Positions 23,496-34,029 of a stretch of 64,000 nt of DNA are shown here, in pieces. How positions within the stretch are numbered: the first letter of the stretch is position 1; each line of letters begins with the position of its first letter. Position numbers and translations under genes: made by a program. The DNA comes from Macrothele yani (Eukaryota; Arthropoda; Arachnida; Araneae; Macrothelidae): NCBI GenBank assembly GCA_039090855.1, contig CM076996.1:47830469-47894468 (forward strand), in the 5' to 3' direction. The notes beneath the pieces were generated by a model. The model searched no databases and was not told the DNA's origin. It saw only the letters and a list, made by a program, of their open reading frames with translations.

Positions 23496-24055
23496 TTACC
23501 ATCGCTCTGTAGCGTAACTCCGCTGATAAATGACACCTCGAAGGCACGTTAACAAAATCGTTATCTCGAAATCGTGTCATTCACCGCTGCACATGAATTG
23601 GCGACTACCTCCGAAACAGCTGGTTTTAAGCTCTTTCGCATTTGCATAAAACGCTACCAGCGCCACTCATTTGCCTTCCGTACAACGATGCTGTATGCCT
23701 TCTTCCGTAACATATGCAAATTTCGTGCAATTTGAACTATACTTCGCCCAATTATCGCGATTTGTCGGTTTTTTGCTTAATTTATGAAAACCATTGTAGC
23801 TTGTGTAGGGTGCTAGTCCTTTCATCATGCTCCTCAGCGGGGTTGCTCCGATTTGGGTTACCTCCCTGCATAGGGCAGTTGTTGTTTTCACATATTTTAT
23901 AACTATCTTATGCTGTTTGCTCCTTACCAGAAGAAAAACCTACCTACGATTTTAGCTGCCGTCTGGATATAATAGGGGTATGTCGTAAATATCAGCTGAG
24001 CTTTCTTTTGTTTTAGCGCGTCTTTTGTACAAAAGATAGTACTATTATGTTATCG
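23496..24055. other. No gene recognised
   Basis: Short frames only. The sequence lies between fold-back element A and the ~150-bp array and may belong to the larger inverted-repeat composite. Confidence 0.4.
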
Positions 24056-24059
24056 GTTT

Positions 24060-25990
24060 GTCCATCCGTTCGTCTGTGGACACCGTATCTCTGCAACTAC
24101 TAGTCCAATTTGAAATATTCTTTTTGTATTGGGAAGCTTGAAATGTGAGAATGGTGATCCTTTATATTTCGTATTTTTTATTTTTTTTCACGATGCACAA
24201 TTTTGCTGCTAGAAGGCGTAAATGCAGATGATATCGAATTCGAAATACATTTTATTCCATATATTTGCTTCTAAACGTCTGATTGAAAAAAATATTTTAC
24301 CCTTTTATTCCATTTATGTCGAAGACTATTTTAGGTGTAGTCACTTTTTCAAGTTACGCATAGATTTTCCGCTAGGGGGCGTAAAACTAAATTGCGTTTT
24401 CCCCGATATCTCTGCTTCCAAAATTCCGATTTGAAGAAGAAAAAAATTCTGCAGCGGATACAATTCCTGATGAGAAATATTTTGCATATAATTTCTAATT
24501 TTTGGTAAAAAAACGGTTTGACAACCAGGGGACGTAAGTTTTAATTTCTGCTTCTGTTGCATTTGCAGCAAAATCTGAGCTTCTAAAATCTCGAATTGAA
24601 AAAATTTGTTTGTGGACCGATACCACTCACGTCGATAAACCTTTTCGGAATATTTTCTTCTTAAAATAATGCGTGGTTTCTCCGCCAGGGGATGTAGATA
24701 TATATCTTATTTTTATAATGTCTGCTCCTAAGAGACCGATTTGAAAAATTCCTTTTTTGTTGGATAGTTTCCAATGTGAATAATTTTTCAAATAATTGCA
24801 AAATTTTCAAGTAATTCATAGACTTTACTCTAGGGGCGTACAGGTAAATTGCGTTTCCCTAGATATTTCTGCTTCTAAAACTTCGATTCGAAAAATTCTT
24901 TCAGCACCGGATACAGCTTCTGATGGGAAATGTTTTGCATACAATTTCTACTATTTGGCAAATAATGGTTTGGCCACTAGGGGCGTAAGTATTTATTTCT
25001 GTTTCTGATGTATTTGCAGCAAAATCTGAGCTCCTGAAAACTCGACTGAAAAAATTCTCCCGTGGACTGATACCGCTCATATCGAAAATCCTTTTGAGAA
25101 TACTTTCTTCTTAAAATAATGCATAACTTTTCCGCCAGGAGGCGTAGATGCATATCATATTTTTTCAATATTTTTGCTTCTAAGAGTCCGATTTGAAAAA
25201 TGCTTTCTTTGTTGGAGAGGGTTTCCGCTGCGAAATGTTTCTCATATAATTTCAAATTTTTCTCAACGCACAAGTCTGCCACGAGAGGGCGTAAGTTTAC
25301 GTTTCAGTTTAAAGTAATACCTGCGGGACTAAATACCCGATTAAAAATACTTTTCCAGTCAGGTACTGCTAACCATGCAAACTCAGCGTGCGTATGTTTT
25401 CCCCATCTGTTTTCCTCAATATAATTCTATCAACACCTGATGCCATTACTTTGTAGAACACTTTAGGCTAGTACATGAGGAATTTTGTACTTCACAGTTC
25501 TGTCAGTAGGTAGTGTTTGTGTACTACAATTTGTCTAACGCCGACAAAGACACTATTGAGAAATTTCTTCTTTTCTGTATGCCATTCGTTACACTAGAGA
25601 TGTGGACCATTATCCTCTTTAAATAATGCACAAGTGTTCCGCTAGGGGCGTAAAAGAGCCTTTTTTAGCTATTTCTGCTTCCCGCAAACATATTTGAAAA
25701 GTTCTTTTTCGTTAGCATAGCTTTTCCCATGAAAAATATTTTTCGCCTATTTTCAACGTCTCCGTTATGCAAAATTCTTCCGCTAGAAGGCATTGAGTTA
25801 CAATGTTTCCTTCTCTTGTATATATATATTTTTTAACTGTTCGATTTGAAAATCTTTTTGTCTCTGATACCTTCCTTGTGCCATGAGAAACTTTTAGTGC
25901 GCTATTTGTTAATTTTCGTAACATGCTTTTTTCCTGCTGGTGGAACTAAGCAGATATTTCTATTTCTGGATGTTTTATCGATTGTTGAAA
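24060..25990 (+). repeat. Degenerate tandem array, period about 150 bp, with recurring CCGCTAGGGGGCGTAA-like motif
   Basis: Each unit has a G-rich motif such as CCGCTAGGGGGCGTAA, then ATTTCTGCTTCTAAAA, then CCGATTTGAAAAATTC, then a GATGAGAAATATTTTGCATA-like segment. The G-rich motif centres fall near 24211, 24375, 24528, 24688, 24832, 24979, 25138, 25285, 25645, 25786 and 25939, mostly 141-164 bp apart with one gap. The motif resembles the CTCF zinc-finger core (CCNCNAGGNGGCG). The same family occurs inverted at 34030-35720. It is non-coding. Confidence 0.85.
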
Positions 25991-26179
25991 CCGGTTGATT
26001 GTTTTCCTAACCGGTTCCATTGACTTTAAATAGCTTTGATGAATTTAATTCGGCTCAGAACGGATCCAAAACACGTGGTCATTACAACCGAAAATTCGGT
26101 GTCATCTTTCTTGTTTGCTGGTGGCTTGCTTATTGACACAGTATCGGATGTAGATGCAGGAGATTTAATAAGACACATT

Positions 26180-26403
26180 TACTCTCCTGAACAAACACCG
26201 AGGAAACAACAGATAATATCCCTCCATACTACGTGAGCATGTCTAAAACACGGACTTCCACGTGAACGGAACAACTGTTTGTTCCAGAATGTCATACATT
26301 TTTGAATTGTATCAGCGTTGTCTGCTACTATCTAAGAAGGCTCTGATAAAATAATTTATCACAGACGAAGCTTCCCGGCGAAGCGCAAAAACTCGACAAT
26401 TAT
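26180..26403 (-). repeat. Right arm of the long inverted repeat pair (mate at 20074-20300)
   Basis: CTGAACAAACACCGAGGAAA (26187), GTGAGCATGTCTAAAACACG (about 26232), TTCCACGTGAACGG and AATTGTATCAGCGTTGTCTG (about 26305) are the reverse complement of the left arm. The outer edge reads CGACAATTATTAAG at about 26395-26408. No target duplication was identified. Confidence 0.8.
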
Positions 26404-26796
26404 TAAGTGGGTGTTTTATTTAAGCTATTAAATGGAGATTCAGACTCACATAAATCATGTGCTATTTTATAAAGACGGTGTAACGTAGCCGGTAATGAAT
26501 ATTTATACTTAATACAGGAAGTAACTTCGTACCTAAAATAAGGAGTGAAACATGAAGGAAAAAACTGCTTCATGAAAATAGAAACTTTGTTCCAATATAT
26601 ATATATATATATCATCATCATCATCATTGTCAACCATTATCAATCCACTGCTGGACGAAGGTCTCCCCAAGTTTCCTCCACAACGGTCTGTCTTGTGCCA
26701 GTCTCCTCCATGTCACCCCTCCATACTTTCGAATTTCATCCACCCATCTCCCATGTGGTCTTCTTCTGGGTCTTTTCCTGTCCCTTGGAATCCAAT

Positions 26797-28221
26797 CTAA
26801 AATTTCGGCTGTCCATCGATGATCTGTCCTTCCGGCAGGGCAGTATGTCCAGCCCATTGCCATTTCAGGGATTTAACTCTGATCATGATGTCTTCCACTC
26901 TAGTCATTTTTCGGATCCACGAGTTCCTCTTCTTATCTCTCCTGGTTACACCAAGCATGCACCTCTCCATGCTTTTTTGAGTTGTCTGCAGCCTTTGTAT
27001 GTCTCTTTTAGTTAAGGTCCACGTCTCTGCACCATACGTAAGCACTGGAAGGATGCATTGATCAAACACTTTTCTTTTAAGACATAATGGCATATTGCTC
27101 TTGAAAATTATGCTGTTTCTTCCAAAAGCTCTCCAGGCAAGTTTTGTACGCCGATTAATTTCTTCATCAATGTGACCCTCACTTGATATCTGCTGTCCAA
27201 GATAAACATACGTGTCTGTTATCTCCAGCTTTTCTCCATCAATCGATAAATCTTCATTTCTTGTAAAAGCATTGAACATCACTTTTGTCTTCTGAAAGTT
27301 CATTTTTAATCCCACTTCTTTACTCTTCTCAGCAAGTTCCTGGATCATACTCTGCAGCTCTGATGGGGTAGTTGCAAAAATGACTACGTCATCAGCAAAA
27401 TGAAGGTGGGTTAGATAATCTCCATTAATCTTTATCCCCTTGTTTTCCCAGCTCAGAGACTGAAAAACACCCTCCAATGTGGCAATAAAGAGCTTCGGAG
27501 ATATGGTGTCACCTTGTCTCACTCCCTTTCCAATTTTTACGTGTGTTGTATTTTCAAACAGCCTAATCTTTGCACTTGCATTTTCACAGATGTTATTAAT
27601 AATATTAATGTATGCATCTTCAATACCGCAGGTTTTCAGAGCCATTGTAACTGCTGATGGTTTCACCGAATCAAAGGCTTTTTCATAATCGATAAAAGCC
27701 ATGCACAATGGAAGCTCATATTCCCTCGCTCTTTCAATTAGTTCTCTCAGCACGTGGATATGATCTATTGTGCTGTAGCCACTCTTGAATCCAACTTGTT
27801 CTCTCGGTTGAGCCATGTCCAGTGTTACCTTCAAGCGGTGTGAAAGAACTTTAGTGAAGATTTTATAAATTATTGATAGGAGGCTGATAATTCTGTAGTT
27901 TCCGAGATCCTCAATGTCACCTTTCTTATGTAGCAGGATCATTGTAGCGGTGTTCCAATCCTCAGGAATCTTTCCTTCATTAAGGCATCGAGTGAAAATT
28001 TGGGCGAGTACTGTTTCGATTTCTCCACTTCGTTCTTGTATGATGTCTACAGTAATTCCATCTTCTCCTGGAGCTTTTCCTCGCTTCATGTTCTTGATTG
28101 CATGTGCAACTTCTGCTGGAAGGACTGGAGGAACTCTGGTACTGGTATCTTTCATGATGTCTGGAGTGCATATATCATCCCTTTCATATAATTTGGAGTA
28201 GAAATCTTTCACTCTTGTCAA
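26797..28221 (-). pseudogene. RTE ORF, reverse transcriptase part (copy 1)
   Basis: This 474-residue frame carries reverse transcriptase blocks in order: 'NMKRGKAPGEDGITVDII', 'WNTATMILLHKKGD', 'PREQVGFKSGYSTIDHI', 'AFIDYEKAFDSV', 'KGVRQGDTISPKLF' and the catalytic box 'LHFADDVVIFA'. The C-terminal part includes 'LPVLTYGAETWTLTKRD'. A further frameshift near 26830 moves the true C-terminus ('GRWVDEIRKYGGVTWRRLA', ending 'FVQQWIDNG' at 26630) into another frame. Reverse transcriptase copies element RNA at the nicked target. The palm-domain catalytic residues (Asp in 'AFIDYEKAF', 'FADD') are intact, but the ORF as a whole is broken. Confidence 0.92.
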
Positions 28222-28241
28222 AATTTCGCCTCTATTTCTTG

Positions 28242-29594
28242 TTACAGAACCATCTTTTTTCTCAGTGCCATAATCTGTTTTCTTCCCTTACTGAGATGTC
28301 CCTTTGCTATCTTTAGGCTTTGGTTGTTTTCAATTGCTTTCCTCACTAGTTCACAGTTGAATTTTCTTACGTCTTCAGTGATACTTTTTCTTACTGTCTT
28401 GCATAGCTCTATATATTCCACTTTGGAAGTCACATCTTCTTTAGTTGTCCTCATCTCTCTTCTTTTTTGCATCAACATTTTGGTTTTTCCTGATAATTTG
28501 TTCACATGCAACTTGTTCTTAGACCCAGCTAATTTTGTTGCTGTTTCCATAAGAGCTTTGGTTACTTTTCTGTTAACTTCAGAGATGTCCACTTCTTCCG
28601 ATGTTAGGCCTTCTAAAGCAGAGAACCTGTTCTTCAGTTCTAACTTGAAGGTATTATGGTGTTTTTTAAGGTTGGTTATGTCAATAGATTTTGTTTGTCT
28701 TATGAGCTTGCCACGTTCAAGTTTAGTGTTGAGGTGCATCTTACATCTCACCAATCTATGGTCACTACCTGTGTTGAACTTGTTCAGCACACTGCAGTCT
28801 TCTATGACGAATTTTTTGTTACACATAATAAAATCAATTTCACTTGTCGTCCCATTTGGATGTCTCCATGTCCATTTCCTGTGTGGCTTTTTCTTGAAGA
28901 AGGAGTACAAGATGAAAAACCCTTCTGCCTCTGCAAACTCAACGAGAGTATTTCCACGCTGGTTTCTGTTGCCGTGACCGAATTTACCTACTGAAGTTTC
29001 ATTCTGTTGCCGTTGCCCTATTTTTGCATTGAAATCTCCCATAATTATTTTCAAGTGCTGCTTACCTTTATTATTTAGATGACAAATTTCCTCATAAAAT
29101 TCTTCAATTTCTTCTTCAGGATGACTTGTGGTGGGTGCATAAGTTTGAATAATCTGAGCCTGGTATCTTTTCGAGAGTTGGATAACAAGTCGTGCAGCTC
29201 TGTCAGAGGAACTTTCAACTTCTACAACTTTATCCTTCAGTTTCTTGTTTATTATAAATCCAACACCACTAGTTCTGCCAGTTTCTGTCCCACGATAGTA
29301 GAAGAGATATCCACTTTTCAGTTCGATGAGATCTTCTCCTTTTCTCCTTACCTCACTTAGCCCCACGATGTCCCACTTGATCCTTTGTAGTTCCTCTTCC
29401 AATTCAAGAAGCCTTGAATCAGAAGATAGGGAGCGTCCATTGTAAGTAGCCAAGGTCAGCATCAGATGGCAGCCTAGTCCGGTCCTCCGGGGATTCTTAG
29501 CACCCTCTGCCTTCATGTCACACTAGCCGCTGCCTTGGCCAGGTACATTCCAGCTGCCGGAGACTGAGGGCCAAGATTTAAGTTGTGGAATCAT
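28242..29594 (-). pseudogene. RTE ORF, apurinic/apyrimidinic-type endonuclease part (copy 1)
   Basis: The endonuclease nicks target DNA to prime reverse transcription. Motifs in order on the minus strand: 'LATYNGRSL', 'WDIVGLSEVRRKGED' (catalytic Glu), 'QIIQTYAPT', 'IIMGDFNAKIG' and 'FNTGSDHRLVRCKM' (Asp-His). A downstream region of 'FNCELVRKAIE' type links to the reverse transcriptase. The 424-residue frame starts at ATG 29516, but copy 2 shows an in-frame start about 26 codons further upstream (29594 here), blocked in this copy by TAG where copy 2 has CAG. The frame ends at 28242 through loss of one base in an A-rich run. Confidence 0.9.
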
Positions 29595-29821
29595 TTTGGA
29601 GGGGTTTGGCCATAACTCACCACGATGGCCAAGCGGGTTGGTGAGTGTGGGATAGAATTTCCTCTAATCCTGATGGTATAGTTATACCGCTATTGGCGGT
29701 CGTCAGAGCCCCTTTAGTGGGAACAGGATGCACCACGAGAAGGCGGGGTTGACATTTGTCAAGGAGAGGCTGTGATGTTACGCATCACCTGACCTTACAT
29801 CCCATATATATATATATATAT

Positions 29822-30504
29822 AACATGACACTTCAGATGTTTTCTCTAAAGATACGCGCATACTCACAAGTAATGAACGTTCAGTTTAAGACGACGTTTA
29901 CGATGCAATTCTACGGCTAAATAAAGTGAAACAACCTGAAGAAAAATCACTACAGAATTTCTTCTCGAAGCAGTTACAAGAACCTAATGGGCCCTTACAA
30001 AGGAAATGGAAAATCAAGACTTATACACCAGACTTTAGCTCAATGAATTTGTGAAAACAGTAGAAACAGCTAACCCTTGATAGTCAATCTTTCAATTCTG
30101 GAAATCCCTTCTTTTGACATTTCGGTAACCTCGCAAATCCTTCTTTTTACCAAACATAAGAAACATATAAATATAACTTACCAATTCGTGAGCATAAATA
30201 TTTCGTCCAGAAACCATTTGCGATTGAAAAAGCTTACTTCAAAAAAACCTTAAAACAGATTTGTGAAACACAGAAAAATATATTAAATTATGTTACTTAG
30301 AAACATTTTTACAATACCTACATGGTATTGTGCCAACGATCTAAACTATTTAATTGGCGAAATACTTGGATCAAATGGTGTCCAAAATTTTCTGCGCTTC
30401 GCAAACAGAAATGCTCACATAGTGACCGGGTTTAACGAAGGCTACAACAAAACACAATCCCTTTCCCCATCTCATCTCAGCAGTACCGACCAAAAAACTG
30501 TTGC
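29822..30504. other. No gene recognised
   Basis: AT-rich sequence between the LINE and SINE-B. The frame at 30290-30532 has no recognisable relatives and runs into the SINE body. Confidence 0.45.
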
Positions 30505-30690
30505 TACTGGTGAAAATTTTCCAAATACGTAGAGACAATGTAAATAGACTAAGTCATCGCTCTTTCCACGTTTTTACTTTAACCAACACACGGCAGCCAA
30601 AAAATTTTTTATGTTTGATACCGCTGGGATCGAACCCCAGATCTCTCGATAACTAGTCGAGTGCGTTCGCTTTGCGCTACGGTTCTAACA
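30505..30690 (-). repeat. tRNA-derived SINE, family B
   Basis: On the minus strand a tRNA-like head (30686-30617) is followed by a body: GGCTGCCGTGTGTTGGTTAA, AGTAAAAACGTGGAAAGAGC, GATGACTTAGTCTATTTACA, ending near 30510. The body is repeated at 30838-30938 in the same orientation and at 30946-31004 inverted, without heads. The head-plus-body design with separate body copies indicates a SINE family unrelated to family A. Confidence 0.75.
30617..30686 (-). tRNA. tRNA-like cloverleaf (SINE-B head; pseudo-tRNA, anticodon AGT)
   Basis: On the minus strand the arms fold as D stem GCG/CGC, anticodon stem CTCGA/TCGAG with loop CTAGTTA (anticodon AGT, Thr-type) and T stem CTGGG/CCCAG with loop GTTCGAT. 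The acceptor stem AGAACCG against CGGTATC has two mismatches. A-box (TAGCGCAAAGCGAACGC) and B-box (GGTTCGATCCC) are present. Linkage to the SINE body and the imperfect acceptor stem suggest a SINE promoter head rather than a working tRNA gene. Confidence 0.55.
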
Positions 30691-30871
30691 ATCCACGGTG
30701 CTAAGCGTGTTTATCTGTCAGCATATGAATTCAAAAATCCGTAGTGATGGGCTCAGCAAATGAGACGTCTCCATCTGGTTGGGCTTAACGGCACGAGCTA
30801 TTTCATTATAGCTAATAAATCCAAAGGGCGAGAGAAATGGTGAAAAATCTTCCAAATACGTCGATACAATG

Positions 30872-31004
30872 TAAATAGACTAAGTCATCTATCTTTCAAC
30901 GTTTTTACTTTAACCAACACACAGCAGCCGAAAAAAAAATATTTTCGGCTGCTGTGTGTTGGTTAAAGTAAAAACGTGGAAAGATCGATGACTTAGTCTA
31001 TTTA
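30872..31004. repeat. Long near-perfect hairpin of two head-to-head SINE-B bodies
   Basis: The left arm 30872-30930 (from TAAATAGACTAAGTCATC to ACACACAGCAGCCG) pairs with the right arm 30946-31004 (CGGCTGCTGTGTGTT to GACTTAGTCTATTTA) with about three mismatches in 59 bp. The loop is a short A/T tract (30931-30945). Such a structure would form a stable cruciform or hairpin RNA. Confidence 0.92.
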
Positions 31005-31322
31005 TCGGTCGCTACTGATAAGCGCCCCCTTCTAGTATTTTATTCTATGCCCCAAAATCCAAGGCATGACGGGCAAAGGCTAGTCCTTCTTGACTCTGAC
31101 ATCATGACACTGAGTCGATATAAATGATTCAAGCATCTCTCCCTTCTTAGGTTCGTCGCCATTGCTATAGCCCTTTTTAGCAGATAGTAGTCTAAAATGA
31201 TTAGTGTCAATCATTTCCCTAAATCACCGTTTGGAATAACGAACTTAATGGGGAAGGCAATGATGACGCGCAGATTCACTTTTCCCTTCCGCGTTTGGTC
31301 CACTTCTTAAACAGCGAATATA
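31005..31322. other. No gene recognised
   Basis: Short spacer between the SINE hairpin and the Tc1 at 31323; nothing recognised. Confidence 0.4.
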
Positions 31323-32547
31323 CACTATATTGACAAAAAACACCGGACACATATAGAAGAGAAACACAACATAGTATTTATTGACATATATTAGTACGGT
31401 GTCGGTTCACCTTTGGCCTTAATGCATGCCCTGACCCTTCGAGACATGTTTTCGAAAAAGGTTTGAAACACAGCGATAGGTATGCGCTTCCATTCAGTAC
31501 ATAATGCTGCCGTTAAATGTTGCTTAGTAGTAGGCCTTGGTTCCAAACTTCTTATGCGGCGCTCTAATTCATCCCACAGGGGCTCTATGGGATTCAGATC
31601 AGGGCGCTGTGCTGGCCAGTCCACACACGATAATGAATTATCGTCAAACCACGCCGTAACAGTCCTTGATTTATGGCTCGGTGCATTATGCTGCTGGTAC
31701 CAACAAGGCTCGATTTCACAGTATTGCCACAGAGTTGGTAGGGCATAATTGTCCAGAATATTGAGGTAGACGGGCTGGTTAACAGGTTTGTCCACGATAA
31801 CCAATGGGCCGGGACCATACCACGAAAAACATCCCCACACGAGTACACTACCAGCTCCAAACTTGACCGTAGGAACAGAACACTGTGGTAAATAGCGTTC
31901 CCCCAGCTGCCGCCATACCCACACACGGCCACCAGACTACTGGATCATGTATCTGGATTCATCAGTCCATAGGACCCGTTTCCATTGATCTACGGTCCAC
32001 GATAAATGTTCTTTACACCATGCTAAACGACGAGTAGCATTCCGAGTGGAGATGAAAGGCTTATGAGCAGCCGCACGACCACGGTAACCCATGGAATGAA
32101 GTTATCTGCGAATGGCACGTGTACTTACAGAGGTTCCAGCATTTTTACTCATCTGTACACTGAGGTCTTGTGCAGTACTCCGTCGATTGGCTGTAATGAC
32201 TCTCCTGATGCTTCGACGTCCTCTGTCAGTGATTTTCTTTGATCTGCCGGTACGTTTTGCTGCTTCAGGCACGCCATGTGTTTTCCACGTATTCAGTACA
32301 TCCAAAACAGTTGACTTGGGTATGTTTAAACGCCTCTCTGTTTCTCTTATGGACAATCTAACAATCTTTCCTTTCTCAAAATCAGTTCTCTCCCGCCGCG
32401 ACATTTTCACTCAACCTCACAGTGCGATATGATCGCGGTCATCTGCAGGCTTGTTTTTATACCGTTTGCAGATGCACCGCGCATCTTAACAACGCAGCGG
32501 ATCCGTTCGTTTGCTTTTGAAGGGATGTGACTTTTGTCAATATAGTG
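31323..32547 (-). mobile_element. Tc1-like element with TIRs and TA target duplication
   Basis: The left terminus CACTATATTGACAAAA (31323) and right terminus TTTTGTCAATATAGTG (ending 32547) are inverted repeats. TA lies at 31321-31322 and 32548-32549. Length is 1225 bp. A single transposase gene is on the minus strand. The fragment at 14970-15548 belongs to the same family. Confidence 0.94.
31391..32410 (-). pseudogene. Tc1 transposase, one frame with two nonsense codons and a lost catalytic Asp
   Basis: From ATG 32410 ('MKMSRRERTDFEKGKIVRLS') to the stop at 31391 everything stays in one frame, about 340 codons. It is broken by TAA at 32102-32104 and by TAG near 31934 (after 'DESRYMIQ'). Order: helix-turn-helix ('ETERRLNIPKSTVLDVLNTW'), second DNA-binding domain, 'VLWTDESRY' (first Asp), '[11 protein letters not shown]' where the second catalytic Asp has become His, and '[16 protein letters not shown]' (Glu). 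The His change alone should abolish catalysis. The protein ends 'GEPTPY'. Confidence 0.92.
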
Positions 32548-32549
32548 TA

Positions 32550-34029
32550 TTTGTTGGAGCTGATTTTGGCCCATTAACTTGTTAACCCCGAGTTAATTCG
32601 TTCCAGCCGATAAAGAGTTAAAATTGCCTTCGCCTGTAGCATACATATTTGTGACGCAGCGTTCAATCGATACTTCAGTCTCCTAGCATATAGCTGGCCA
32701 GATGCGTCTCAACCCCGACAAAAACGGAATCTATTATGCACGTAGAAAAAGTTTCATAAATTAGATTCACTTGGCAAAGTCAGCTTCCACACTTATGTCC
32801 TTCAGAAGGCCGAGAGAGTCAACGATACTCAACTTTTGGAAAGTTTTAATGAAAACAACTTCTTAAAAAGAAAGTTAAATTTCACGATATGTTTCTAAAG
32901 CACCGAAATTTAAGATTGGTTGTGTTTTATTTTGTATTGGAGGTTGGAGGAGAGTGAGAGACCACATTCGTGTCTAATGCTAGTGAAGTTTGGAAAGAGA
33001 AATCTAATCATAGTTTAAGGCCTCTGCCTTCATACGAAAGAGAAGCAAAAGTGATGAGAGGAACAGAACATTCATGTCTCCCTAACAATTCCAACCATTT
33101 TTCTGCAGTACAGGAAGTCAAAAACCAAACAGTTGACCATTAGATGCTGTATAGTTGAATACAGTGCTGTGTAACGAGGGTTCGGAATATTTGTTCAGGT
33201 TCGATGTTTACGCCTAAATGCAGCTCGCTGCGGAAAATATATAGCAAAGGAATAGCTGAGAAAATTGTAATTATAATCGATTTATTAATTGCGTAGACTT
33301 ATTGAGCGGGTTTGTCCTTGAATTATTTTACTAAATTGTCACTTGAATCTCTCAGTTCGTTACTTATTCTGTTTCCTAATTTTGTTTTGCATTTTGTTAT
33401 TTACTCTACAATTCTACGCCTTTCACACGCTTTACTTTGCTATCCTGGTCCGGGAACACGATGAAAGGTTCCTTCTAATGTCATCATACTCTCTCCCCTT
33501 TGCAGACTTCTGTGTCTGTCTCCCAGTGTCCGTCCCTAGTTGGAAGGGAATGGCGTTCTTCTGACGCCACCTCGGCAATAAAACAATTTAGGTGTCTCGA
33601 TAACTCTTTTCAGATCACAAAGTACATGATTGTAGCGTAGACCCATAAAATGATAAGCACTTAAGATTATCTGAAACGCCTCTTCAATACAAAAGAGGCT
33701 TCCTGGGAACCACCTTTTTTACAGATCTAATTACCCTTTCCGCCTCAGATAGCCCCTTTCGAACTTTTCGCTGGAATATTCCTTACATGAAAAGAATTTC
33801 TAAAGTCCTGTCTTCGTTAGGGAATAATCTCCAACTCCTGTTAACTTCCATCCCCTGCATAACACCTGGCTTTACAACCGTTAACATGGTAGGTAATGAT
33901 TTTTAAGGCTGTTTCTATCGATATAAACAAAAATACAAGAAAGACGACACGGATGTATTGAGTGTATGCAATCAGCATGTCTTTTGAATCCATTCCTACA
34001 TCAAAATAACTTTTCAAAGTAGATTTTTA
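32550..34029. other. 1.5 kb without a recognised gene
   Basis: No family was recognised. Around 33178-33290 the phrase GGTTCGATGTTTACG..TGCAGCTCGCTG resembles 11523-11559, a possible dispersed repeat or LTR edge, unresolved. Confidence 0.4.

Larger units (their letters stand above)
26612..29803 (-). mobile_element. Full-length RTE-clade LINE, copy 1
   Basis: The 5' end is GGGATGTAAGGTCAGGTGAT (minus strand, 29803 downward), identical to the 5' end of copy 2 at 57242. The 3' end is a (GATGAT)n tail at 26612-26627. Length is about 3.19 kb. Both sides are (TA)n (26597-26611 and 29804-29821), so it probably landed in a TA microsatellite, which hides any target duplication. One endonuclease-reverse transcriptase ORF is expected; here it is split by a frameshift near 28240. 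Confidence 0.93.

Noticed and set aside
26545..27015. 156-residue plus-strand frame as a gene
   Set aside because: It is antisense to the C-terminal part of RTE copy 1; the same shadow appears at 60168-60488 and 7549-8109.
28324..28977. 217-residue plus-strand frame (and its twin at 58068-58727 on the minus strand) as a membrane protein
   Set aside because: Both are antisense shadows of the RTE endonuclease ORF; hydrophobicity comes from the complement of Lys/Asn/Glu codons.
26597..29821. (TA)n on both sides of RTE copy 1 as a proven target duplication
   Set aside because: A simple repeat cannot show duplication; insertion into an existing TA microsatellite gives the same picture.
30617..30686. 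A functional tRNA-Thr(AGT) gene
   Set aside because: Arms fold well but the acceptor stem has mismatches and the sequence is fused to a repeated SINE body, so it is listed as a tRNA-like SINE head only.
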